A stretch of DNA of 64,000 nt from Candidatus Nitrosothermus koennekei (GCA_013538715.1 JACAFH010000002.1:215064-279063), one strand, 5' to 3'. Shown: positions 52,887 through 63,006, counted from the stretch's first letter. Program-made: numbers and translations. Notes: generated by a model from the letters alone, not told the origin.

Positions 52887-53762
52887 ATGATATGGTTGAC
52901 TCTTATTGGAAGGGGAGGACAGGGTATAAAATCTGCTTCACATATAGTTAGCACGGCAGCGTTTTTAAAAGGCTATTATGTCCAAAGTCAACCAATCTAT
53001 AGAGCAGAGAGAAGAGGTGCGCCAATCTCAGCATTCATAAGGATATCTAATGAGCCTATTCTTGAGAGAGGATATATATATGAACCTTCTCTTATAGTGA
53101 TAGCAGATGAGTCTCTTTTTATTGACACTAATCTGAATAAAGATGCTATATTGTTTGTCAATACAGCTTTAGATGCTGATAAACTACGCTCTCTTTATAA
53201 TATAGAGAATAAACGTATTATTACATATAATCTAACAGGACTAACACTTCAAATACTTAACAAATCAATTATTAGTGTAGCACTTGCAGCAGTAGCATGT
53301 AGATTAATAGGATTAAATCTCGAGGAAGTAGAACATGCTGTAATAATGCAATTAGAAGAACTTAATATGCAAGAAGAGGTAGATAAGAATATAGAGCTCG
53401 TAAGAAAGGTATTTGAATTAATTTCAAATTCAAATATAGAGAATGAGAAGAAGAGAACAAAAAGTGTAAGTGTTATAGATTTATCATATCATCATCCTAA
53501 AATATCAGCATGTTATATCTCTGTTCCTGCAAATTCTATATCGAGTGAAGGATGGAATGTTAATAAACCTATAATAGATTATGATAAATGCACTAAATGT
53601 ATGATATGTTTTATATTCTGTCCAGATAGTGCTATAATACTTAACAAAGATAATTATCCAGTAATTAACTATGATTTATGTAAAGGGTGTAACATATGTT
53701 ATGTAGAATGCCCAACGAAGGCTATAAGGTTGGAGAGAAATGAAGCGACTCTTGACAGGTAA
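52887..53762 (+). CDS. 2-oxoacid:ferredoxin oxidoreductase, fused gamma and delta subunits
   Basis: About 291 residues from ATG 52887. Residues 1-180 are the gamma domain (WLTLIGRGGQGIKSASHIVS, QPIYRAERRGAPISAFIRIS). Residues 215-291 are a delta-type ferredoxin with two 4Fe-4S motifs (CTKCMICFIFCP and CKGCNICYVECP). Together with the alpha and beta genes downstream (overlaps of 23 and 4 bases) it makes a complete enzyme. In autotrophic archaea this complex can fix CO2 by carboxylating acetyl-CoA to pyruvate. Confidence 0.92.
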   Translation: MIWLTLIGRGGQGIKSASHIVSTAAFLKGYYVQSQPIYRAERRGAPISAFIRISNEPILERGYIYEPSLIVIADESLFIDTNLNKDAILFVNTALDADKLRSLYNIENKRIITYNLTGLTLQILNKSIISVALAAVACRLIGLNLEEVEHAVIMQLEELNMQEEVDKNIELVRKVFELISNSNIENEKKRTKSVSVIDLSYHHPKISACYISVPANSISSEGWNVNKPIIDYDKCTKCMICFIFCPDSAIILNKDNYPVINYDLCKGCNICYVECPTKAIRLERNEATLDR

Positions 53763-54966
53763 TGCTTCTATCGCTACAGGAGCTATGCTTTCTAATGTAG
53801 AATATATACCAGCATATCCTATAACACCTCAAACGGAGATAATAGAGATATTATCTAAATGGGTCAGAGAAGGTAAGATGAATGCAAAGTTAGTTACTTT
53901 TGAATCAGAGCATTCAATGATAACTGCTGCCGGAGCAGCATCACTAACTGGAGTTAGAGCATTTACATCTACATCAAGTCAAGGATTGCTATATGCGTTT
54001 GAGATGCTTTATAATGTAGCGGGATGGAGAGCGCCATTGCTACTTGCCAATGTGTCAAGAGCTGTAGCAGCGCCCATAACATTAGAACCAGATCATAATG
54101 ATGTTCTCTCTACTAGAGATTGCGGATTTATACAGATCCATGCAGAAACGTGTCAAGAAGCATTAGATGATGTTATTATAGGCTATAGAATAGCTGAGGA
54201 TGATATGGTAAAATTACCAGTGATAGTTAATATAGACGGTTTCTATCTATCATTTACTCAAGAAGTTGTAGATGTTCCTTCAAATGATGAGGTAGAAGAA
54301 TTCTTACCAGAATATAAGCCAATACATGGATATCTTAATGCGAAGAATCCTATATCTTTAGGCGTAGCAGTTTTAAATAGTAGTGCTTATTCGTACTTTA
54401 AGTATCAGATGCATTTGGCATCACTTAATGCACTTAAGGTACATGAGAAGATATCTAAAGATTTTGAGAAGATATTTAGAAGAAGGTATTATACAGTTGA
54501 AGGTTATATGTTAGATGATGCAGATTATGTTATAGTAATGAGTAATTCATTTACTACTCTTGGTAAAGCAGCTATTAAAGAACTACGTAAGGAAGGCAAG
54601 AGTGTAGGTTTGTTAAAGATTAGAGTTGTAAGACCATTTCCTAGAGATGATATAATTAATGCACTAAGAGGAAGAAAAGGTGTTGCTGTATTTGATCAAA
54701 ATATATCTATTGGGGGTGGGGGTATATTATATCCAGAGGTGGTAAGTGCTTTATACCATATAGATGATAGACCAAAGGCTATAGTATCATTCATAGGAGG
54801 ATTGGGTGGCAAGCGTATAAGTAAAGAAGAATTTAAGCATATGATAAGTGTAATAGAAGATGCAGCAAATACTCATAAAGTTCCTAGTAGCATACTACTC
54901 TTTACCGATGAGGATTGGAGTATGGTAAGGAGTATGCTAAAGATTGCTAAAGGTGATATAGAATGA
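53740..54966 (+). CDS. porA: 2-oxoacid:ferredoxin oxidoreductase alpha subunit
   Basis: 408 residues: TGNASIATGAMLSNVEYIPAYPITPQTEIIE at the N-terminus, ESEHSMITAAGAASLTGVRAFTSTSSQGL, then domain III with the IRVVRPFP segment. The pattern is closest to pyruvate-type (PorA) rather than 2-oxoglutarate enzymes, though substrate cannot be proven. It overlaps the preceding gamma-delta gene by 23 bases and the beta gene by four. Confidence 0.9.
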   Translation: MKRLLTGNASIATGAMLSNVEYIPAYPITPQTEIIEILSKWVREGKMNAKLVTFESEHSMITAAGAASLTGVRAFTSTSSQGLLYAFEMLYNVAGWRAPLLLANVSRAVAAPITLEPDHNDVLSTRDCGFIQIHAETCQEALDDVIIGYRIAEDDMVKLPVIVNIDGFYLSFTQEVVDVPSNDEVEEFLPEYKPIHGYLNAKNPISLGVAVLNSSAYSYFKYQMHLASLNALKVHEKISKDFEKIFRRRYYTVEGYMLDDADYVIVMSNSFTTLGKAAIKELRKEGKSVGLLKIRVVRPFPRDDIINALRGRKGVAVFDQNISIGGGGILYPEVVSALYHIDDRPKAIVSFIGGLGGKRISKEEFKHMISVIEDAANTHKVPSSILLFTDEDWSMVRSMLKIAKGDIE

Positions 54967-55871
54967 AGACATTGAGGGATATACCATTAGAGGAAGTTCT
55001 TGCTCCTGGAACTTCACTATGTGCAGGATGTGGAGGGTTATTACTAATAAGGATATTTGAGAAGATCTTAGGATCTAATACAGTAGTTGTAAATGCAGCA
55101 GGATGTATGAGCTTGTTATCAGTATTCCCATTCACACCATTCAAATCATCATGGTTTTATGTTGCAATGGCAAGTGCCCCTGCTGCTGCACAAGGTATAA
55201 GAGATGCTCTTGATATATTAATAAAGAGAGGGAAAATTAATCGTGATGATGATATAAAAGTAGTTGTTGTAACTGGAGATGGTGCAGCTAGTGATATAGG
55301 TTTACAATCTACATCGGCAGCTCTTTATAGAAAGTTAGATTTCTATTATCTGGTTTATGATAATGAAGCATATTCAAATACTGGCTTTCAAGCATCTAGT
55401 TCGTCTCCCTATGCATCTTCTACAAAGACTACATTACCAGTAGATGATATTCCAGGAAATCTACTTCAAAAGAAAGATCTTTTTGAGATATGGAGGGCTC
55501 ATAAGCCAACATATCTGGCAACCATATCACCAGCATATATGATTGATATGATACGTAAGATTGAGAAGGCATCTAATTATAAAGGATCTAAGCTCTTTAT
55601 AGCACATTCTCCATGCCCTACTGGTTGGAACATAGATTCTAGTCATATAATTAGGATAGCAAAACTTGCTGTCGAATGTGGCATATGGGTGTTGAAAGAA
55701 GCTATAGATGGAGAGGTTACTCATACATTTATACCTTACAAGAGGAGACCGGTTGAAGATTATCTTAAGATACAAGGGAGATTTAAGCATCTCTTTAAGC
55801 CTAAAAGAAGGGATGATATAATCTTCGCTATACAGAAGAGTGTAGATGAGTATTGGGCTAAGATTAAATAA
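54963..55871 (+). CDS. porB: 2-oxoacid:ferredoxin oxidoreductase beta subunit
   Basis: 302 residues: cluster cysteines in SLCAGCGGLLLIRI, NAAGCMS and APCPTGWN-like HSPCPTGW, and the thiamine pyrophosphate motif VTGDGAASDIGLQS. It carries TPP and a 4Fe-4S cluster. It is the last gene of the operon, overlapping convergently by eight bases with the acyl-CoA synthetase gene. Confidence 0.93.
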   Translation: MKTLRDIPLEEVLAPGTSLCAGCGGLLLIRIFEKILGSNTVVVNAAGCMSLLSVFPFTPFKSSWFYVAMASAPAAAQGIRDALDILIKRGKINRDDDIKVVVVTGDGAASDIGLQSTSAALYRKLDFYYLVYDNEAYSNTGFQASSSSPYASSTKTTLPVDDIPGNLLQKKDLFEIWRAHKPTYLATISPAYMIDMIRKIEKASNYKGSKLFIAHSPCPTGWNIDSSHIIRIAKLAVECGIWVLKEAIDGEVTHTFIPYKRRPVEDYLKIQGRFKHLFKPKRRDDIIFAIQKSVDEYWAKIK

Positions 55872-57912
55872 TTATCCTAGCATCGACTACCTTACATCCT
55901 TTTTTAGATACTATCAAAGGATTGATATCTAGTTCTTTAATCTCTTTAAACTCTACAGATAGCTGTGATAATCTCTCTAAAGATTCTATTACTGCACTTA
56001 TATCATAAGGCTTTTCTCCTCTCACACCCTGAAGTATCTTTCCTATCTTAGTTGAATTGATCATGGAATATGCTTTTCTTTCATCTATTGGGACTAATCT
56101 ATATGCTAGATCCTTAAGTACATCAACATAAATTCCTCCGCTGCCAAACATTATTAATGAGTCTTGTTCGTGTTTTAATCCTATTATAACCTCTTTGCCC
56201 TTAACAAACTCTTGTATGCTAATACCTTCTATCCTTGCATCTGGTCTTTTCTCTCTTATATTAACCATAATATCTCTAAATCCTTTTATTACATCGTTAG
56301 CATCATTGGCAATCTTTACTGCATCTAGATCGTATTTATGTATTATATCTTCAGATACTATCTTTAATACTACTGGATAACCTAATTCGTCTGATATCTT
56401 TATAGCATCATCTTCATTGTTAGCAATTCCAAATCTTGCTATATTAAAGCCGTAATATGCTAAAAGTCTTAATGCATTTATATGATGTATATGACCCTTC
56501 TTTACCGATAATATATTTGCTACAGAAGTTCTATCAACATCAGTAAATATTTTAACCTCGCCTTTTTGTAATCTTCTAATAGAAGAGTATCTAAGCATAG
56601 ATGATAATACCTTTACTGCTGATTCTGGGAATTTATAACATGGTATACCATTCTCCTCTAATAATTTTGATTCTATATCAGTATTTGATAATATACACGC
56701 TAATATAGTCTTCTTGAACTCTTTACTAACCCTAATTATAGATTTAGCAACAAGTGTAGTATCTAACAAAGCATGAGGTATTGCCATTACTATGCATGAT
56801 TTTACATTATTATCATTTAATATAGTAGCAAGAGCTTTATCATATGCAAGATGATCTGCACTTCCTGTGATATCTAATGGATTAGATATACTTGCTATTT
56901 TTGGTAAGAATGATCTTAGTTTGTTTAATGTATCTTTATCAAATTTTGCTAGGGATATATTATAGTCATGTGAAGAATCTGCAGCTATTACAGCAGCACC
57001 ACCAGCATTGGATAGTATAGCACATCCTTCTTCTGGAAGTGGCTGAGATGCAAATGCTATTGCAGCATCAAATAACTCTTCGAGTGTATCTACTCTCAAT
57101 ACTTTAGCGTCTTCAAATATAGCATTGTACATCTCTTCAGATCCTGCTAGTGCTCCTGTATGAGATCTAGTAACATCCATACCAATTGTTGATCTTCCAA
57201 CCTTCATTACAATGATAGGTTTAGTGCTCTTGTTTGATAATTCAATAAACCGTTTTGGCTCCACTAAATCTTCTAAATAAACTATTATCACTTTAGTTGA
57301 AGAATCATTGATAAATGTCTCCAACGCATCGTTTTCATTCACATCTAATTTATTACCTAAACTAATAACCTTTGAGAATCCTATTATTCTATCTTTTGCA
57401 TATTCTAAAATAGCTCCACATATAGCACCACTCTGAGATATTAATGATATATTACCATGTCTAGGCATATATCTTATGAAAGTAGTATTTAGAAAGGTTT
57501 CTGTATTTATTATACCAATACAGTTTGGTCCTATGATCCTAATATTATTCTTCTTTGCTATACTCTTAACTTCTTCCTCTAGTGCTCTTCCTTCTTCACC
57601 TACTTCTCTAAAACCAGCAGATATTATTATTGAAGCATTTACCCCCTTCTCAGCACATTCATTCATTATAGAAGGCAATGTTCTACTAGGAGTTACAATA
57701 ATTGCAAGCTCTATATATTCATCGATATCTAATATACTATTGAAACACTCTTTACCAAATACACTTTTACATGATGGGTTTACTGGATAGATCTTACCTT
57801 TGAAACCATTATTTATTATATTATGCATTATGGCATTACCTATACTACTCTTCTTATCAGAAGCTCCAATGAGTGCTATACTTGATGGTTCAAATATATA
57901 CTTGATATCCAT
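55864..57912 (-). CDS. ADP-forming acyl-CoA synthetase
   Basis: About 682 residues. An N-terminal CoA-binding domain (FEPSSIALIGASDKKSSIGNAIMHNI), a succinyl-CoA-ligase-like domain with the phosphohistidine in RSHTGALAGSEEMYNAIF, and a C-terminal ATP-grasp domain (GYPVVLKIVSEDIIHKYDLDAVK ... ELDINPLIV). Upstream ATGs exist (57939, 57975); 57912 fits the family start. Fused ACDs of this kind serve as 3-hydroxypropionyl- or 4-hydroxybutyryl-CoA synthetases in the Nitrososphaeria carbon cycle, or as acetyl-CoA synthetase; which one is not decidable here. Confidence 0.9.
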   Translation of the reverse strand: MDIKYIFEPSSIALIGASDKKSSIGNAIMHNIINNGFKGKIYPVNPSCKSVFGKECFNSILDIDEYIELAIIVTPSRTLPSIMNECAEKGVNASIIISAGFREVGEEGRALEEEVKSIAKKNNIRIIGPNCIGIINTETFLNTTFIRYMPRHGNISLISQSGAICGAILEYAKDRIIGFSKVISLGNKLDVNENDALETFINDSSTKVIIVYLEDLVEPKRFIELSNKSTKPIIVMKVGRSTIGMDVTRSHTGALAGSEEMYNAIFEDAKVLRVDTLEELFDAAIAFASQPLPEEGCAILSNAGGAAVIAADSSHDYNISLAKFDKDTLNKLRSFLPKIASISNPLDITGSADHLAYDKALATILNDNNVKSCIVMAIPHALLDTTLVAKSIIRVSKEFKKTILACILSNTDIESKLLEENGIPCYKFPESAVKVLSSMLRYSSIRRLQKGEVKIFTDVDRTSVANILSVKKGHIHHINALRLLAYYGFNIARFGIANNEDDAIKISDELGYPVVLKIVSEDIIHKYDLDAVKIANDANDVIKGFRDIMVNIREKRPDARIEGISIQEFVKGKEVIIGLKHEQDSLIMFGSGGIYVDVLKDLAYRLVPIDERKAYSMINSTKIGKILQGVRGEKPYDISAVIESLERLSQLSVEFKEIKELDINPLIVSKKGCKVVDARIII

Positions 57913-58150
57913 GTATACTATCTCTCCTCTCTCTAGCATATGTATGTTCTCTATCATAATATTATATGGATACAACTTTATAGCTTGTATCTAATTTGAA
58001 ATTATTATATAATAATAGTATAAAGATATTCTATTAAAAGATCTATTCATTCTATATAAACATTATAAATGTTTTACCTCTTAAAATAAGAATATTATAT
58101 TCTTATATCAAAAGAAAGACATTTAACTATCCGTATTATAATTCTTCTCT

Positions 58151-59230
58151 ATGAGAGTTACATTATCTGCTATAAAGGCTGATATTGGAGGTATAGGAGG
58201 ACATACAAGGCCTAGTGATGGAGTGCTTAATGCAGTTAGAAAAACTATAAGTAAATCAAAAGATCTACTACTAGATTATTATATTGGATATGCTGGAGAC
58301 GATATTCATATAATTATGAGTCATACAAAAGGAGTTAACGATTCTAACATACATAAACTCGCATGGGATGCTTTTATTGAAGGAACAAAAGTAGCAAAGG
58401 AAGAAGGTCTATATGGTGCTGGACAAGATCTATTAAAAGATTCATTCTCTGGAAATATTAAAGGTATGGGACCGGGAGTAGCAGAATTAGAGTTTGAAGA
58501 AAGGCCTAATGAAGCATTTGTAGTTATAGCAGCAGATAAAACAGAACCTGGAGCCTTCAATCTACCGTTCTATAGAATGTTTGTAGATACAAGAAGTAAT
58601 ACTGGTCTAATAATAAACCCAAGTCTTGCCGAAGGCGTTATAATAAATGTAATGGATGTCATGAATGGTAAAATAGCATCTCTAAAGATGTGGGAAGATA
58701 AACCTGAATTAGAAGCAGCGCTTATGTATCCAGGAAGGTATGTAGTATCATCAATATATACTAAGAATGATGAACCGATAGTAGCATCAAGTACTGATAG
58801 ATTACATAACATAGCAGGAACTTATGTAGGAAAGGATGACCCTATAGCAATAGTTAGATGCCAAAAGTCTTTTGCTGCTACTGAAGAAGTTTGTAGTGCG
58901 TTTAATGATCCACATTTCGTTGCAGGTAATACTAGAGGAAGTCATCATCTACCATTAATGCCAGTAAGGTTGAATACAAGTGCATCTGTAAACTATTCCA
59001 TACCTATAGTGATGGCATTAATATTTAGCATGCATAATGGAAAGTTTACTGGACCTATAGATGGATTTGATACGCCTGATTGGGATTATATTAGAATGGA
59101 AGCTACTAGAAGAGCTTTGGCTATGAGGGCACAAGGATTTATACATCCAGCAACACTAGTCCCAGAAGAGTTAGAGTATAACAAAGGGTATGAAGAAAGA
59201 ATGAAAAAATTAGAGAAGAAATTCAAGTAA
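58151..59230 (+). CDS. fbp: Fructose-1,6-bisphosphate aldolase/phosphatase
   Basis: 359 residues of the bifunctional archaeal enzyme: LSAIKADIGGIGGHTRPSDG, GYAGDDIHIIMSH, VVIAADKTEPGAFNLPFYRMF (metal aspartates and the Schiff-base lysine and tyrosine regions) and GNTRGSHHLPLMPV. It condenses triose phosphates and removes the 1-phosphate in one protein, making gluconeogenesis one-way. Two bases separate it from the triosephosphate isomerase gene, which supplies its substrate. Confidence 0.96.
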   Translation: MRVTLSAIKADIGGIGGHTRPSDGVLNAVRKTISKSKDLLLDYYIGYAGDDIHIIMSHTKGVNDSNIHKLAWDAFIEGTKVAKEEGLYGAGQDLLKDSFSGNIKGMGPGVAELEFEERPNEAFVVIAADKTEPGAFNLPFYRMFVDTRSNTGLIINPSLAEGVIINVMDVMNGKIASLKMWEDKPELEAALMYPGRYVVSSIYTKNDEPIVASSTDRLHNIAGTYVGKDDPIAIVRCQKSFAATEEVCSAFNDPHFVAGNTRGSHHLPLMPVRLNTSASVNYSIPIVMALIFSMHNGKFTGPIDGFDTPDWDYIRMEATRRALAMRAQGFIHPATLVPEELEYNKGYEERMKKLEKKFK

Positions 59231-59232
59231 CC

Positions 59233-59892
59233 ATGAAATCCTCAAATATTTTAATAATAAATTATAAAAATTATGAAGAAATAGCAGGAAGTAAAGGTGT
59301 AGAACTAGCAAGAATTGCAGAAGATATATCAAATGAGTTAGATAAGGAAGTTATATTATCTCCTCCTCATTGTCTTTTAACATACATAGCAGAGAAGGTT
59401 AATCTTAAGGTGTTTGCTCAACATCTAGATAATGTTATTAAAGGTAGCACTACTGGATTTATAGTTCCTGAAATAGCATATGGTTCTATGATCAAAGGTT
59501 CACTTATAAATCATAGCGAGCATAGAATAGCAAGGAATGATATAAAAGCATTAGTAGAGAGGTTAAGAACCTTAGGAATGATTAGTGTAGTTTGCGCTAG
59601 AACTGCTGAAGAAGTTAAAGAATTCTCTCTCTTTAAACCGGATTATATAGCTATAGAACCTCCAGAACTTATAGGCAGTGGGGTAGCTGTATCTAAAGCA
59701 AAACCAGAGATTATAAGAGATTCTATAGCTGCTGCAAATGGAATAAAAGTTATTTGTGGGGCTGGCATAGTAGATGGTTCTGACGTTAGTGCAGCGTTAG
59801 ATCTTGGGAGCGAAGGGGTGCTTATAGCTAGTGGTATAATAAAAGCTAAAGATTGGAAGGGTAAGATACGTGAGATTGTAGAAAGGCTATAA
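59233..59892 (+). CDS. tpiA: Triosephosphate isomerase
   Basis: 219 residues, the short archaeal form: INYKNYEEIAGSKGVELA, the catalytic histidine in INHSEHRIARND, the catalytic glutamate in YIAIEPPELIGSGVAVSKA and the phosphate loop ICGAGIVDGSDVSAAL. It forms a clear two-gene gluconeogenic unit with the FBP aldolase/phosphatase. No terminator-like hairpin is obvious downstream. Confidence 0.96.
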   Translation: MKSSNILIINYKNYEEIAGSKGVELARIAEDISNELDKEVILSPPHCLLTYIAEKVNLKVFAQHLDNVIKGSTTGFIVPEIAYGSMIKGSLINHSEHRIARNDIKALVERLRTLGMISVVCARTAEEVKEFSLFKPDYIAIEPPELIGSGVAVSKAKPEIIRDSIAAANGIKVICGAGIVDGSDVSAALDLGSEGVLIASGIIKAKDWKGKIREIVERL

Positions 59893-60162
59893 TACTCATC
59901 TAACCATATAATTATAATTCTTGTATCTAGAGTTATTAGATGACCCACATGTTTAGTATGATAATTTTACATAACATTTGATATATTTGTATCTAAATAT
60001 TAATTTACGTAATACCATATTTCAATTTACTGCTGTTGAATGATATATACTAAAGTCTTTTACTAAAATAAATTAACAATATCACTATTTAGTGTAAGAA
60101 TTATTATATCTAAATTATATGTGAAGTTTAGATATATTTGATAAAATTATGAATAGCATAAA

Positions 60163-60288
60163 CTATTTTATGTTATAAGCCTCTCTTATTTTCTTACTAT
60201 AACAACTCCCACATACATATCCTTTGATGCCATACTTTTCTAATCTATATGCAATCTTTATCTCTGACTTACAGAGTGAGCAGTTCAT
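60163..60288 (-). CDS. Zinc-ribbon microprotein, 41 aa
   Basis: A short frame from ATG 60288: MNCSLCKSEIKIAYRLEKYG, then VCGSC. Two C-x2-C knuckles (residues 3-6 and 26-29) make a compact zinc ribbon with a basic helix at the end (YSKKIREAYNIK). It starts two bases after the stop of the ubiquitin-like/E1 fusion and so belongs to that operon. Function unknown; a role with the sulfur or ubiquitin-like system is inference from position. Confidence 0.65.
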   Translation of the reverse strand: MNCSLCKSEIKIAYRLEKYGIKGYVCGSCYSKKIREAYNIK

Positions 60289-60290
60289 AA

Positions 60291-61631
60291 TTATGAAGAG
60301 ATAGATTTACTCTTACTAGTTAGTAAACTATAGATCTTTAAAGCATCGTCCTCATCCTTTGCACCTACTATAACTGCTGCACCACTCTTTAACATACTTA
60401 TAGAGATCTTCTCTTTCCTATTTAGCATAGTTATACCCATCTCACCTTTATTCTGTATATCATAACCTTCTTTATATGCAGATTCTATTATCGTCCTTAT
60501 ATCTATCTCTTGTAACTTTGATGGTGTTATAGAATAAGTCCTCTTACCCATATCTCTACCGCATAGCTCTTCGATTAATAATTCATCGCTTTTCACATTA
60601 ATCTTTACTGTATTTGAACATGATAAGCACTTCTCATTTCTTTTTATGCTGATTAGATCAAATGTTAGATCTGTTAGATCGAAGTATAAGAGTTTGTTAA
60701 CAAGAGATGGTTCTTTCCCAACTATGATCTTTACTGCCTCTGCTACTTCAATGGAAGAGATTATAGATAAGAGTGAAGGATGAACCCCTTCTGTACTACA
60801 AGTGGGCATCTCATCTTCTACCAATGAAGGAAATAGGCATCTTAAGCATGCAGATTGATATGGTAAGATAGTAAATGCTGATCCTAACATTCCAATTGCT
60901 CCACCATAGATATATGGTATCTTATAATATAGACATGCATCGTTTAATGCATATCTTGCTAAAATACTATCTAAACCATCTATTACTACATCACAGTCTT
61001 TAACTACCTCTAAAGCTGTATTCTCATTTATAGAGACAGGTATTGCTTCTATTTCAACATCTTTATTAATCTCTCTTAACCTTTTAGCAGCTGCTTCTAC
61101 TTTTACCTTACCTATATCCTCCTCGCTATACAATGTTTGTCTATGAAGATTTGAGATCTCTACGACATCTCTATCAATTATTCTTATATGCCCTATTCCC
61201 ATTGCAGTTAATTGCATCGCTATTGGTGAGCCTAAACCTCCCACTCCTACTACACATACCTTAGCAGATCTCAATTTTAACTGCCCATCATAGCCTATAT
61301 TATCAAGCATTATCTGTCTTGAGTATCTCTCTAACTCTATTCTACTAAATTCTGCGCCTCCTGCAACAGCTGGTAATATAACTATCTCATCACCATCTTT
61401 TAGTATGGTATCTAATCCTCCTGTAAAGCGGATGTTCTTTCCATTAACATATATATTGATTAGAGATCTTGGTTTCCCATTTGAGTCTAGAACACGTCTT
61501 GCAAAATCTTTGCCATTGCTCTCAATTAATACATCTAAAGCCTCTTTTAGAGTACTAGCATCTATCTTTATTTTCTTCTCCCCTGCGCCTTTATTTAAGG
61601 CTGATGGTATTATTACTTGCACGTTAGCCAT
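60291..61631 (-). CDS. Ubiquitin-like (MoaD/ThiS)-E1 (MoeB/ThiF/UbaA) fusion protein
   Basis: About 446 residues from ATG 61631, with a GGTGAG ribosome site overlapping the thrC stop. Residues 1-92 are a MoaD/ThiS/SAMP-like beta-grasp (LINIYVNGKNIRFTGGLDTILKDGDEIVILPAVAGG) ending in Gly-Gly, directly followed by AEF and the E1 domain: ERYSRQIMLDNIG, nucleotide loop VVGVGGLGSP, DRDVVEISNLHRQTLY, zinc pairs CLRC and CLSC and a catalytic-cysteine candidate in PTCSTEGV. A C-terminal domain of about 95 residues follows. It probably feeds sulfur for molybdopterin or tRNA thiolation. Confidence 0.9.
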   Translation of the reverse strand: MANVQVIIPSALNKGAGEKKIKIDASTLKEALDVLIESNGKDFARRVLDSNGKPRSLINIYVNGKNIRFTGGLDTILKDGDEIVILPAVAGGAEFSRIELERYSRQIMLDNIGYDGQLKLRSAKVCVVGVGGLGSPIAMQLTAMGIGHIRIIDRDVVEISNLHRQTLYSEEDIGKVKVEAAAKRLREINKDVEIEAIPVSINENTALEVVKDCDVVIDGLDSILARYALNDACLYYKIPYIYGGAIGMLGSAFTILPYQSACLRCLFPSLVEDEMPTCSTEGVHPSLLSIISSIEVAEAVKIIVGKEPSLVNKLLYFDLTDLTFDLISIKRNEKCLSCSNTVKINVKSDELLIEELCGRDMGKRTYSITPSKLQEIDIRTIIESAYKEGYDIQNKGEMGITMLNRKEKISISMLKSGAAVIVGAKDEDDALKIYSLLTSKSKSISS

Positions 61632-61636
61632 TCTTC

Positions 61637-62854
61637 TCACCTTATCATATTCACTATTACCTCTATATCAGGTTTCACTATATTTACCTTAGGTATGATG
61701 TGTGTTATAGCTTCTACAGTCTTTAATCCGTTACCAGTAACATAACATACCACCATCTGATCCTTATCTATAGAACCGTTCTCTACTAACCTCTTTAACG
61801 AAGCTATAGATACTCCTCCTGCGGGTTCAGTAAATATTCCTTCTGTCTTTGCTAACAATAATATAGCATCTATTATCTCATTATCATCTGGGTCTTCAGC
61901 AAAGCCATTAAATTGTTTTAATCTTCTCAATACATATAGCCCATCTCCAGGTTCACCTATTGCTAAACTCTTTGCTATAGTATTTGGATGCTCAACTGGT
62001 ACTATCTCGTCACTCTTTTTCTTATATGCGTCTACTACTGGTGCACATCCTTTTCCTTGCGCTGCTGTTATATGCATATTACTTATATCATCTATTAATC
62101 CAAGTTCTTGGAATTCTTCAAAGCCTTTGCAAATAGCATTTAGCATTGCACCACTAGCAACAGGTATTATAAGATGATCTGGAACTTGATACGATAATTG
62201 CTCAATAACCTCAAAAGCCAATGTCTTCGAGCCTTCAACATAATATGGGCGCATATTAATATTTACTATACCTATACCTTTAGTATCGCCTATCTGTGCA
62301 GCTACTCTATTAGCATCGTCATATGTGCCATTTATTGCAATAAAGTGTGCACCATATGCTAATGCTTGTGCTATCTTTGCTTCTTCAATATTACTAGGTG
62401 CAAATATATAACATGGAAGATTAGCTTTTGCTGCATGTGCAGCAGTAGCACTTGCAAGATTACCAGTAGAAGCACATCCTACATGCTTAAGTCTAAACTC
62501 TTTAGCTTTTGATATAGCAACTCCCGCAGGCCTATCTTTAAAAGAGAATGATGTATTAACACTATCATTTTTTATATATAGATTCTTTAAACCAAGAACT
62601 TCACCAAGCCTATCTGCTTTATGTAATGGAGTAAAACCAGCATTAAGATTAACTATATTAGAATTATTCTCAATAGGTAATAATTCTATATAACGCCAGT
62701 AATTCTTCTCTCTATTCGCAAATGTATTTCTATTTATCTTTGTGCTAGTGTATATAACATCTAATGGACCAAAACAATCTTCACATATATAGCGCATACT
62801 AGGTTCGTATTCTCTTTTACACTCTCTACACCTTAGAACACGTATCTTGCTCAT
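61637..62854 (-). CDS. thrC: Threonine synthase
   Basis: 405 residues: an N-terminal zinc ribbon (LRCRECKREY ... YICEDCFGPLD), the PLP lysine in TSFSFKDRPAGVAI, the phosphate-binding region CASTGNLASATAAHA and EPAGGVSIASLKRLV. It converts phosphohomoserine to threonine. It is the first gene of a three-gene minus-strand operon with the ubiquitin-like/E1 fusion (overlapping ribosome site) and the 41-aa zinc ribbon. Confidence 0.95.
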   Translation of the reverse strand: MSKIRVLRCRECKREYEPSMRYICEDCFGPLDVIYTSTKINRNTFANREKNYWRYIELLPIENNSNIVNLNAGFTPLHKADRLGEVLGLKNLYIKNDSVNTSFSFKDRPAGVAISKAKEFRLKHVGCASTGNLASATAAHAAKANLPCYIFAPSNIEEAKIAQALAYGAHFIAINGTYDDANRVAAQIGDTKGIGIVNINMRPYYVEGSKTLAFEVIEQLSYQVPDHLIIPVASGAMLNAICKGFEEFQELGLIDDISNMHITAAQGKGCAPVVDAYKKKSDEIVPVEHPNTIAKSLAIGEPGDGLYVLRRLKQFNGFAEDPDDNEIIDAILLLAKTEGIFTEPAGGVSIASLKRLVENGSIDKDQMVVCYVTGNGLKTVEAITHIIPKVNIVKPDIEVIVNMIR

Positions 62855-63006
62855 TCCACAAATAATAGGTTTTCACATCTATTATTATTAAACCTTTAGA
62901 CAGATATAAGATAATCATGAATTGATTATTAACTAGATAATTTTTTTACTATATATCACTTCTTGATACTTAGTTTAATGCTATTATTTTGTTTCATAAA
63001 AATTGA

